A DNA stretch of 64,000 nt from Burkholderiales bacterium 39-55-53 (GTDB lineage: Bacteria; Pseudomonadota; Gammaproteobacteria; Burkholderiales; Burkholderiaceae_C), in assembly GCA_002282445.1 (NCBI GenBank), contig NCJK01000001.1:62001-126000 (forward strand). The letters run 5' to 3'. The notes under the pieces were generated by a model. The model made no database searches, had not been told where the DNA came from, and was given only the letters and a program-made list of their open reading frames with translations. Below, piece after piece: positions 57,588 through 64,000 of the stretch. The translations under genes and the position numbers were made by a program. Numbering within the stretch: the first letter of the stretch is position 1; each line of letters starts with the position of its first letter.

Positions 57588-58180
57588 GCATTGCACTCAC
57601 GCTGGCCGATTGGGGCTCCTTATTTTTACATTTCATCTCGCTTTCGTTGCTGGCCGTCGGTGGCGCGATGACCACCGCGCCAGACATCCACCGCTATTTG
57701 GTCGATGAGACGCAGTGGCTCAGTGAAGCACAGTTCACCTCTTCCATCGCGTTAGCCCAAGGCGCACCTGGCCCCAATGTGATGTACATCGCCCTCATCG
57801 GTTGGTATGTCGGTCTCAATGCGGCGGGCGGCTTAGGCGCAGGCTGGCCTGCTGTGGCGATGGCCCTGTGGGGCGTGCTGATCACCATGGTCGGCATCAT
57901 GATCCCGTCGTGCACCCTGACCTTTGTGGCCACCCAATGGGCACACCGCAACCGCGAGATGTTGGCCGTCAAAGCGTTTAAGAGCGGCATGGCCCCCATC
58001 GTGATTGCGCTGCTCATTGCCACAGGCTGGCTGTTGACGGGCGACCACGAAAACCCTGGGCGTGATTGGCCTTTATGGGCACTGACCGCTGCCACCACAC
58101 TGATCGTGTGGAAAACCAAAACACATATGCTGGTGTTACTTGGGTTTGGTGCCCTACTAGGTGGGCTAGGCTGGATCTAA
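57584..58180 (+). CDS. chromate transporter, C-terminal-type half
   Basis: A 198-aa partner of the preceding gene, with the CHR motif AQGAPGPNVMYIALIG and SLLAVGGAMTTAPDIHRYL. It starts at ATG 57584, overlapping the previous stop; the open frame upstream of it is a shadow. The two form the two-gene equivalent of full-length ChrA. Confidence 0.88.
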   Translation: MSIALTLADWGSLFLHFISLSLLAVGGAMTTAPDIHRYLVDETQWLSEAQFTSSIALAQGAPGPNVMYIALIGWYVGLNAAGGLGAGWPAVAMALWGVLITMVGIMIPSCTLTFVATQWAHRNREMLAVKAFKSGMAPIVIALLIATGWLLTGDHENPGRDWPLWALTAATTLIVWKTKTHMLVLLGFGALLGGLGWI

Positions 58181-58212
58181 AAAGCCAGATCTAAATAAAT
58201 GCAAACCGCAGT

Positions 58213-58289
58213 CTTCGGCGGTTAGGTATTGGCCGCCACGATTTCTGGTACCCCAGCATGAGGCAGCGGCCAATGCCTAACTGCCGAAG
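58213..58289. repeat. 77-bp inverted repeat with 24-bp arms
   Basis: Arms 58213-58236 and 58266-58289 pair over 24 bp; the only two differences form G-U wobbles in RNA. The 29-nt loop contains a small CTGG/CCAG hairpin. It lies between the convergent chromate-transporter and rlmB genes. It could be a bidirectional terminator or a mobile REP/MITE-type element. Confidence 0.75.
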
Positions 58290-58305
58290 CGCGCCCAGCA
58301 ATAAA

Positions 58306-59055
58306 TCAGCCAGCAGTCCGCTGACGACGTGCCTCATACAAGCAAACGCCACTGGCCACCGACACGTTCAAACTCTCAACACCGCCACACATCGGAATGC
58401 TAATGAGCTCGTCACACGTTTTGCGTGTGAGTTGACGCATGCCATCGCCTTCTGCGCCCAACACCAAAGCCGTCGCGCCTTTGAGATCCACTTGGTACAA
58501 GGTTTTCGGTGCATCGTCGCTGGTGCCGATGATCCAAATATTGCGCTCTTTGAGTTCATTCAAGGTACGCGCCAAGTTGGTCACCATGAAATAAGGCACT
58601 GTCTCTGCGGCCCCGCTGGCCACTTTGGCTACCGTGGCGTTGATGCCCACAGCGTGGTCTTTGGGGGCGATCACCGCATGCGCACCCGCACCATCGGCCA
58701 CACGCAAACACGCGCCGAGGTTGTGGGGGTCGGTCACACCATCGAGCACCAAGATCAAGGGGGCTTCGATTTTTTCAATGCCTTCGAGCAACTCATCTAA
58801 CGAATGCACTTGCTTGATTTCGCTCACACGCGCTGCCACACCCTGGTGGCCGTGACCGCCCGAGAGCTTGGCCAAACGTGGGCCATCGGCCTCGATCAAA
58901 CGCACACCGGATTCGGTAGCCCGCTCGATGAATTGACGCATACGTGCATCGCGGCGCGTGGGGTCAAAGTAGATTTCGATGATGGATTGCGGCGCTGTTT
59001 TAACGCGCACGCCAACGGCATGAAAGCCGAAGAGAACTTTAGGGGCTGAAGACAT
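58306..59055 (-). CDS. rlmB: 23S rRNA (guanosine-2'-O-)-methyltransferase RlmB
   Basis: A 249-aa SpoU/TrmH-family enzyme, methylating G2251 of 23S rRNA. The N-terminal rRNA-binding region starts SAPKVLFGFHAVGVRV. The SPOUT trefoil motifs are VTDPHNLGACLRVADGAGA, LVLGAEGDGM and SIPMCGGVESLNVSVASGV, the last being motif 3 of the knot. Length is standard. Confidence 0.95.
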   Translation of the reverse strand: MSSAPKVLFGFHAVGVRVKTAPQSIIEIYFDPTRRDARMRQFIERATESGVRLIEADGPRLAKLSGGHGHQGVAARVSEIKQVHSLDELLEGIEKIEAPLILVLDGVTDPHNLGACLRVADGAGAHAVIAPKDHAVGINATVAKVASGAAETVPYFMVTNLARTLNELKERNIWIIGTSDDAPKTLYQVDLKGATALVLGAEGDGMRQLTRKTCDELISIPMCGGVESLNVSVASGVCLYEARRQRTAG

Positions 59056-59064
59056 ATGCCCTGA

Positions 59065-59763
59065 TTATCCCTTGACCTGCCCTGCCTCAATCGTGATGGC
59101 CTGATCACACCTTGCGGCCAGCTTTAAATCGTGGGTGACCAACACCAACGTGGTACCCAGCTCTTGGTTGAGCTCAAACATCAAATCCATGATGCGCTCG
59201 CCGCTCGCATGGTCTAGGCTACCTGTAGGCTCATCGGCCAGCAGCAGAGCTGGCTTGACCACAAAGGCACGGGCCAAGGCCACACGTTGTTGTTCGCCGC
59301 CCGACAGTACTTTGGGGTAATGGCCCAAGCGTTCACCCAAGCCCACACGCACCAGCATGTCTTTGGCAGCGGCTCGAGGGTTGGGCAGGCCTGCCAGCTC
59401 TAGCGGCAGCATGACGTTTTCCAGCGCGGTCATATTGCCCAAGAGCTGAAAGCTTTGAAACACAAAGCCCACTTGGCGGGCGCGCACTGCGGCGCGTGCG
59501 TCTTCATCCATCGCAAACATGTCCACGCCACCCAGCCAGACCGTGCCCTGCGTGGGTGTATCCAGCCCCGCCATGATGGACAACAAGGTGCTTTTACCCG
59601 ACCCCGAAGCGCCCACAATGGCCAGTGATTGCTGGGACGCTAGATGGAAGTCGATATCGCGGAGAATGTGCAGGGTACCGCTGGCGTCTTGCACTGATTT
59701 CGACAAGTGTGAAACGACCATCAAAGGCGATGTGGATGAATTTTCAAATGAAGGCTGGGTCAT
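59065..59763 (-). CDS. ABC transporter ATPase, YbbA/LolD-like
   Basis: A protein of about 232 aa, or 218 from ATG 59721. Walker A is GASGSGKST, signature LSGGEQQRVALARA, Walker B LLADEPTGSLD, and a histidine switch occurs at VTHDLKLA. It belongs to the LolD/MacB/YbbA subgroup. The esterase gene is divergent and starts within the same trinucleotide region, as E. coli ybbA is divergent from tesA. The matching permease (YbbP-like) gene is not in the window. Confidence 0.88.
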   Translation of the reverse strand: MTQPSFENSSTSPLMVVSHLSKSVQDASGTLHILRDIDFHLASQQSLAIVGASGSGKSTLLSIMAGLDTPTQGTVWLGGVDMFAMDEDARAAVRARQVGFVFQSFQLLGNMTALENVMLPLELAGLPNPRAAAKDMLVRVGLGERLGHYPKVLSGGEQQRVALARAFVVKPALLLADEPTGSLDHASGERIMDLMFELNQELGTTLVLVTHDLKLAARCDQAITIEAGQVKG

Positions 59764-60547
59764 GAAGCGCAATGGGTTGTTAAGACGTGACTTTAACTTG
59801 GGCGCACTGGGCGCTGCTTTGTTGGGGGCTTTGGGCGTGAGCCAAGCCTCTGCACAGCAAAGCATCATCACGTCAACCGGCCAAGGCATGGAGGGCGAAA
59901 TCACCTCCACCGGCCCACACCGCCGCCGTGGCCAGCCTCCACAAAACAACGTGCCACCGCCCGGCTCGGCACCTGCACCGGGCACCATGCCTGCAGCCAC
60001 TATCTTGGTGTTGGGCGACTCGCTCAGTGCCGAGTACGGTATCCCTCGCGGCAAAGGCTGGGTGGCGCTGCTGGCTGACAAGCTGCAAGCCGAGCGCCCC
60101 GATGTGCGCGTGGTCAACGCCAGCATCAGCGGCGACACCACTGCAGGGGGCCGCTCTCGCCTGCCCGCCATGCTGGAGCAAGTGAGGCCTGTGCAAGTGG
60201 TGATTGAACTAGGCGGCAACGATGCCTTGCGTGGCCTCGATCTCAACAGCACCCAAAACAACCTTGAAGCCATGATTCAAGCCTGCCGCGCGGTCAATGC
60301 GCGCGTGGTGTTGGTGGGCATGCAAATACCACCCAACTACGGGCCCGACTACAGCGCCAAGTTCTCGGTCATGTTTGCCAACCTCGCCAAGAAATACCGC
60401 ACAGGCTTGGTTCCGTTTTTCCTCAAAGGCATTGCCGATGTGCCCGATGCCACCGCACAATTTCAACCCGACCGCATCCACCCCAAAGCCGAGGCGCATC
60501 CGCGCATGCTGGCCAATGTGTGGCCCGAAATTAAAAAGAATTTATAA
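59762..60547 (+). CDS. TesA-like GDSL esterase/arylesterase with Tat-type signal
   Basis: A protein of about 261 aa. The N-terminus LRRDFNLGALGAALLGALG is a twin-arginine-type signal ending SQASA. A Pro-rich linker (about 50-75) follows, then the SGNH hydrolase domain: GDSLSAEYG (catalytic Ser), the oxyanion Gly in ISGDTTAGG, GGNDALRG, and D-x-x-H in PDRIHPKAEAH. AAGG precedes ATG 59762. The product would act in the periplasm. The extended linker before the domain is unusual for TesA. Confidence 0.88.
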   Translation: MKRNGLLRRDFNLGALGAALLGALGVSQASAQQSIITSTGQGMEGEITSTGPHRRRGQPPQNNVPPPGSAPAPGTMPAATILVLGDSLSAEYGIPRGKGWVALLADKLQAERPDVRVVNASISGDTTAGGRSRLPAMLEQVRPVQVVIELGGNDALRGLDLNSTQNNLEAMIQACRAVNARVVLVGMQIPPNYGPDYSAKFSVMFANLAKKYRTGLVPFFLKGIADVPDATAQFQPDRIHPKAEAHPRMLANVWPEIKKNL

Positions 60548-60550
60548 ACC

Positions 60551-61636
60551 GTGAGCGTTACCTTTATCTCGGCGCAAGACGCTTTGGCCCGCATGGCCAT
60601 TCCACTGGGCGAGCCCGGCGGCTTCAGCACCATCATCGACGCACGCAGCGAGGGCGAATACGCACTCGACCACCTGCCCCACGCCGTCAACTGGCCCTCG
60701 CTCAACAATGAAGAACGCATCTTCGTGGGCACCATGTACAAGCAGCAAGGCGCGTTTGAAGCCCAAAAACATGGCGCGGCCATGGTGGCGGCCAACATTG
60801 CTCGCCACATTCAACGCGAAGTGCTTGAGCTACCCAAAAACTGGCAGCCGCTCATTTACTGCTGGCGTGGTGGCAAACGCAGTGGCTCGCTCTCGATGGT
60901 GCTGGGGCAAATTGGCTTCAAGGTGAATTTGATCGAAGGTGGCTACAAGGCGTTTCGTGCAGCCATGGTGGAAGACATTCCTACGCGCGTGGCTCCGCTG
61001 CAATTCAAAGTCATCTCTGGCCCCACGGGCTCTGGCAAAACACGTTTGCTTTATGCACTGGCGGCCGAAGGCGCGCAAGTACTGGACCTAGAAGACCTCG
61101 CCAGCCACCGCAGCTCGGTGCTCGGCCATATCCCAGGCCAACCGCAACCCAGCCAAAAACGCTTTGACACGTTGGTGTGGCAAGCCTTGCGCAGCTTTGA
61201 CCCAGCGCGTCCCGTGTTTGTGGAGTCTGAAAGCCGCAAGGTGGGCAACCTGTCCATCCCCGAATCGTTGATGTTGGCCATGCGCGGCAGTCCATGCTTT
61301 GAGCTTCAGCTCAGTCTTGAAGAGCGCGTAGCCTTGCTGATGGAAGACTACAAATTTTTCGTGGATGACCAAGACTTATTTGGTCGACGCCTCGATGCGC
61401 TGGTGGCCATTCGCGGCAAAGCCGTGGTGGAGGCTTGGAAGGAGCAGATTCAGAGCGGGCACATCGACCAAGTGGTGCGCGACTTGTTGGTCTTGCACTA
61501 CGACCCAACCTATGCAGCGTCCATGGTGCGCAACTTCACGCAAGGCGCCGAAGCCACGGCGTGCGTTGCGGCCAATCGCCACCCCGACACACTGCGCCAT
61601 GTCGCGCAGGCTTTGTGTAAACAAGTAGGCGCTTAA
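60551..61636 (+). CDS. mnmH: tRNA 2-selenouridine/geranyl-2-thiouridine synthase
   Basis: A 361-aa MnmH (SelU/YbbB). The N-terminal rhodanese domain has its active-site Cys in LIYCWRGGKRSGSLS, and the P-loop domain has SGPTGSGKTRLL. It converts 2-thiouridine at the tRNA wobble base via a geranylated intermediate to selenouridine when SelD supplies selenophosphate. The start is GTG 60551, 3 nt after the esterase stop. No selD is visible in the window. Confidence 0.93.
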   Translation: MSVTFISAQDALARMAIPLGEPGGFSTIIDARSEGEYALDHLPHAVNWPSLNNEERIFVGTMYKQQGAFEAQKHGAAMVAANIARHIQREVLELPKNWQPLIYCWRGGKRSGSLSMVLGQIGFKVNLIEGGYKAFRAAMVEDIPTRVAPLQFKVISGPTGSGKTRLLYALAAEGAQVLDLEDLASHRSSVLGHIPGQPQPSQKRFDTLVWQALRSFDPARPVFVESESRKVGNLSIPESLMLAMRGSPCFELQLSLEERVALLMEDYKFFVDDQDLFGRRLDALVAIRGKAVVEAWKEQIQSGHIDQVVRDLLVLHYDPTYAASMVRNFTQGAEATACVAANRHPDTLRHVAQALCKQVGA

Positions 61637-61640
61637 AACC

Positions 61641-62429
61641 TCAAGCCTCAGCAGGTTCAGTGACTCTCACTGTTCCTCTGTAAGCATGCCAACTGGCAAA
61701 GCCTAGCCACGGCCCTACCAGCAGCAAGCCTATTGCCGACGGCATCATGGCAAGCACGACCAAGACGGCGATGAGTAAGCCCCAAAACAAGACGACGTCG
61801 GTGCGACCAAAAAACACGCGAAGGCTGGTAATGCATGCGGTGATGGCATCGGTGTCACGGTCCAAAATCATGGGAATTGACACCATCATGCTGGCAAACA
61901 CCAAGCCGGCAAAAAAACCACCGACGCAAATGTAGGCCGCAATGAATTCCCAGTTTTGGGGGTTGAACACGGCCTCCAACACCGAAGCGGTCGTAGGCAT
62001 GCCACCCGAGTTATAAAAAACCGCAAACACCACCAGCGAAGCTCGCCCCCACACCAACTCAAGAACCACCATCACCATGACCAACATGCTCATGCTGCGA
62101 ATATGGGGTTTCCAACACATCATTGAACTGGTAAAACTCGGTGGCTCATCACGCTCTTTGTGCATGCTCACGTCGTATAGGCCCATGGCCAAAAACGGTC
62201 CCAATAACAAGCACCCAGAAATGGCAGACAAGGTGTATTCCGGATTGTTGTGAAAGACAGTGGCAACAATCAGCGCCATGACCCAAAAGCATGCACCGTA
62301 AAACAAGGAAATCAAAGGCTGCGACAACATGTCTCGCCATCCCATCCATAGCCACCGCAAGGGGTCTAGCAGTCCAATCGGTTCAATATCGATACGATCA
62401 CGAGGGGCTTCGTCGTCTTGTGGCTGCAT
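61641..62429 (-). CDS. DUF2189 integral membrane protein
   Basis: A protein of about 262 aa with around six membrane helices. The N-terminus has IEPIGLLDPLRWLWMGWRDM, followed by PLISLFYGACFWVMALI, and the late VLFWGLLIAVLVVLAMMP. This matches the DUF2189 family, of unknown function. ATG 62429 has AAGGA upstream; the frame beyond it overlaps metC and is not used. The gene runs in the same direction as metC, with the metC stop just upstream. Confidence 0.82.
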   Translation of the reverse strand: MQPQDDEAPRDRIDIEPIGLLDPLRWLWMGWRDMLSQPLISLFYGACFWVMALIVATVFHNNPEYTLSAISGCLLLGPFLAMGLYDVSMHKERDEPPSFTSSMMCWKPHIRSMSMLVMVMVVLELVWGRASLVVFAVFYNSGGMPTTASVLEAVFNPQNWEFIAAYICVGGFFAGLVFASMMVSIPMILDRDTDAITACITSLRVFFGRTDVVLFWGLLIAVLVVLAMMPSAIGLLLVGPWLGFASWHAYRGTVRVTEPAEA

Positions 62430-62449
62430 GCGGTGTCCTTGAGCTGTAT

Positions 62450-63667
62450 TTAAGGTAGCAAACCCCCTGCATGCAAGGCTTGCGCGATGTCTCTTTGTAA
62501 ATCGTTCACATCCTCTAGGCCTATGCAAAACCGCACCACTCGCCCGCACTTCATGTGCGCAGTTGAGCGAGTACGGCTAGTCCCCAAGTTGTAAGGCATG
62601 ACCAAACTCATAGGCCCGCCCCAGCTGTAACCGATCTTGAACAGCTTCAGGCTATCGCAAAAAGCATCCACTTGGTGAGCGGGGAAACGAGCATCTATCA
62701 CCACACTGAAAATGCCAGCCGCCAAACCTTCGGGTTCTTGTGATGTCACGCACAGCTGCTGCCAGTGCTCGTGGCCAGGCGAACTGGTCAGGGCAGGATG
62801 CAGCACTTGGCTAAACGCAGTTTGCGATGTACAACAAGCAGCTAAGGTGCGTGCAGCCATATCTTGAGCTTTGTAGCGCAGCGGCATACTGGCCAATGAG
62901 CGCAGCACCATCTCAGCATCGTTCGGGCCCACGCCCGTGCCCAAGCGCATGTGACTGAGTTTCAACACACGCGCCAATTCATCGCTGCGCGTGACGATGC
63001 TGCCCATCAACACATCGCCACCGCCACTGGGGTATTTGGTGAGTGCATGGATGGTCAGGTCTACTCCGACCTCCCCGTGCCCTGGTGTGAGGTCAAACGC
63101 ATTGAAGGCGAGGCCTGCGCCCCACGTGTTGTCGAGCGCGCACAGCACCCCACGTGCTTTGCAGAGCTGCACCAAGGCCACAAGGTCTGGAAACTCCATC
63201 GTCACCGAGCCCGCCGCCTCAAGCCATACCAAACGCGTGCGCGGTGTGATGCGAGCGGCCAAGTCATTCACATCCAGCGGGTCGTACACCTGATGCGTGA
63301 TGCCAAACTGCGCCAACTCGCCCTCAGCCAAGGACTTGTTGGGCGCATAAGCGTTGTCCGGAATCAGCACCTCGTCGCCTGTTTTGAGCAATGCGAAATC
63401 CACATGCGCAATCGCCGCCAGACCGCTGGGTGCGAGGATGCAATGCTTGCCACCCTCTAACGTAGCCAAGCGTTCTTCCAGCGTGAACGTGGTGGGTGTG
63501 CCGTGCAAACCATAGGTGTAAGCCGACTTGTCCATCCACTCGCGGGTGCGCATGGCAGCCACATTGGGGAAGATCACCGTTGACGCTTTGAACACACCCA
63601 CTTGAGGAGCTTCAAACTCAGCGGGAGGAAGGTAGGCGTGGTGAATGAGGTCTGTGCTTCGCGACAT
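62450..63667 (-). CDS. metC: cystathionine beta-lyase / trans-sulfuration PLP enzyme
   Basis: A 405-aa Cys/Met-metabolism PLP enzyme (fold type I). It has the PLP Lys in TIHALTKYPSGGGD and the cofactor contacts YTYGLHGTPTTFTLEERLA and GKHCILAPSGLAAI. The MetC branch is favoured by the overall pattern, but cystathionine gamma-lyase-like activity cannot be excluded. It lies just upstream of the DUF2189 gene and 8 nt downstream of the coiled-coil gene. Confidence 0.85.
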   Translation of the reverse strand: MSRSTDLIHHAYLPPAEFEAPQVGVFKASTVIFPNVAAMRTREWMDKSAYTYGLHGTPTTFTLEERLATLEGGKHCILAPSGLAAIAHVDFALLKTGDEVLIPDNAYAPNKSLAEGELAQFGITHQVYDPLDVNDLAARITPRTRLVWLEAAGSVTMEFPDLVALVQLCKARGVLCALDNTWGAGLAFNAFDLTPGHGEVGVDLTIHALTKYPSGGGDVLMGSIVTRSDELARVLKLSHMRLGTGVGPNDAEMVLRSLASMPLRYKAQDMAARTLAACCTSQTAFSQVLHPALTSSPGHEHWQQLCVTSQEPEGLAAGIFSVVIDARFPAHQVDAFCDSLKLFKIGYSWGGPMSLVMPYNLGTSRTRSTAHMKCGRVVRFCIGLEDVNDLQRDIAQALHAGGLLP

Positions 63668-63675
63668 ACTTTGAC

Positions 63676-64000
63676 TTAAGTTGATTCTTTGTTGTTTTCG
63701 ATGTCTTTGAGTGTCTGATTCACACGCGTCAACTTCTCTTGCATCTTCCTCACTCTCGCTCTAAGTTCGTCTTCATCAAAAGCGCCTAGCTCACCATTGA
63801 GCAGGAATTGAGCATCATCCAAGTTAATTTCATCGCTCAAAGCATCCGTCGTCTGCGCAGCGTCTAAAGCCGCAAGAGTTCTGTCCACATCGGGCAATGA
63901 AGCATCTGTGGGCAAGCTCAGTGCGTCGCGCGGTAAGCCATCCCTCACCGATTGAATATTTGTACCGATGTTCTTTTTTTCACGAAAAAGAATATTGTCT
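63676..64000 (-). CDS. hypothetical acidic coiled-coil protein (5' end outside window)
   Basis: The frame is open from the stop at 63676 through the window edge, without any stop in the last 50 bp, so the gene probably continues beyond 64000. A GTG at 63948 would give a 90-aa product instead. The visible C-terminus is acidic and ends in a helix (DEDELRARVRKMQEKLTRVNQTLKDIENN). I recognise no family. It runs 8 nt upstream of metC in the same direction. Confidence 0.6.
   Translation of the reverse strand, partial: DNILFREKKNIGTNIQSVRDGLPRDALSLPTDASLPDVDRTLAALDAAQTTDALSDEINLDDAQFLLNGELGAFDEDELRARVRKMQEKLTRVNQTLKDIENNKEST

Noticed and set aside
58221-58281. GTTAGGT and GCCTAAC resemble integron attC core sites
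   Set aside because: Their order and orientation are reversed relative to an attC site (RYYYAAC should come first), and pairing extends well beyond the cores; no integron integrase or cassette is nearby.
59764-60273. Long N-terminal extension of the ABC ATPase
   Set aside because: It is antisense to the esterase gene and has no family similarity; ATP-binding subunits of this type are about 220-235 aa.

Overview
The window looks like a chromosomal segment of a freshwater-type betaproteobacterium, most likely Burkholderiales/Comamonadaceae (Limnohabitans- or Rhodoferax-like). The clues are the guaB-guaA, rnfH-ratA-smpB and IF-1 (extended, Burkholderiales-type) neighbourhoods, the DUF6352 gene, and the protein flavour of the housekeeping genes. 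No rRNA, tRNA or CRISPR array was seen. The genus call is inference from family resemblance only.

Layout. (1) 1-2294: housekeeping genes on the minus strand: a tadA gene fused to an alpha/beta-hydrolase-like domain and cut by the window edge, a PaiB-like flavoprotein, IF-1 and a small NTF2-like protein. (2) 2295-18363: an AT-richer genomic island of about 16 kb inserted exactly at the 3' end of guaA. Its ends share an 11-bp direct repeat that lies inside the last guaA codons. It carries a guaA-proximal tyrosine integrase, a second short tyrosine recombinase, typical Burkholderiales mobile-element orphans (DUF6876, DUF6641) and a defence-like core. That core is one tight minus-strand operon: RHH regulator - hsdM - hsdS - hsdR - unknown 629-aa protein - DpdA/TGT-like base transglycosylase. 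A divergent Mrr-type (type IV) endonuclease gene sits beside it. Coupling a queuine/preQ0-type transglycosylase and an unknown partner to a type I restriction-modification operon is the best candidate in this window for an undescribed system. (3) 18349-21537: guaA and guaB. (4) 21689-27590: a heavy-metal RND efflux operon (outer-membrane factor, adaptor, CusA/CzcA-type pump) ending in a PII-like signalling protein. (5) 27675-33356: DUF6352, rnfH, ratA, smpB, ygiQ, murI. (6) 33364-53315: a contiguous sucrose-to-pyruvate region. It has a LacI regulator, a TPR protein, a dedicated exbD-exbD-exbB-tonB set, a TonB-dependent receptor, amylosucrase, an MFS sugar transporter and fructokinase. These are followed by hexR-zwf-pgl-edd-eda-pgi-glk for the Entner-Doudoroff pathway. 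(7) 53353-64000: ppc, an SDR, a two-gene chromate-type transporter, rlmB, a LolD/YbbA-type ATPase divergent from a TesA-like esterase, mnmH, a DUF2189 membrane protein, a cystathionine beta-lyase-like enzyme and an incomplete coiled-coil protein.

How they work together. Two LacI-type palindromes (38125-38140 and 38325-38340) sit in the tonB/receptor intergenic region, the second directly on a promoter. A HexR-type operator (45021-45035) lies between the -35 and -10 of hexR-zwf. The suggested scheme is that sucrose crosses the outer membrane through the TonB receptor and the inner membrane by MFS. Amylosucrase and fructokinase/glucokinase convert it to hexose phosphates, Pgi interconverts these, and Zwf-Pgl-Edd-Eda gives pyruvate plus triose phosphate. 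Ppc replenishes oxaloacetate.
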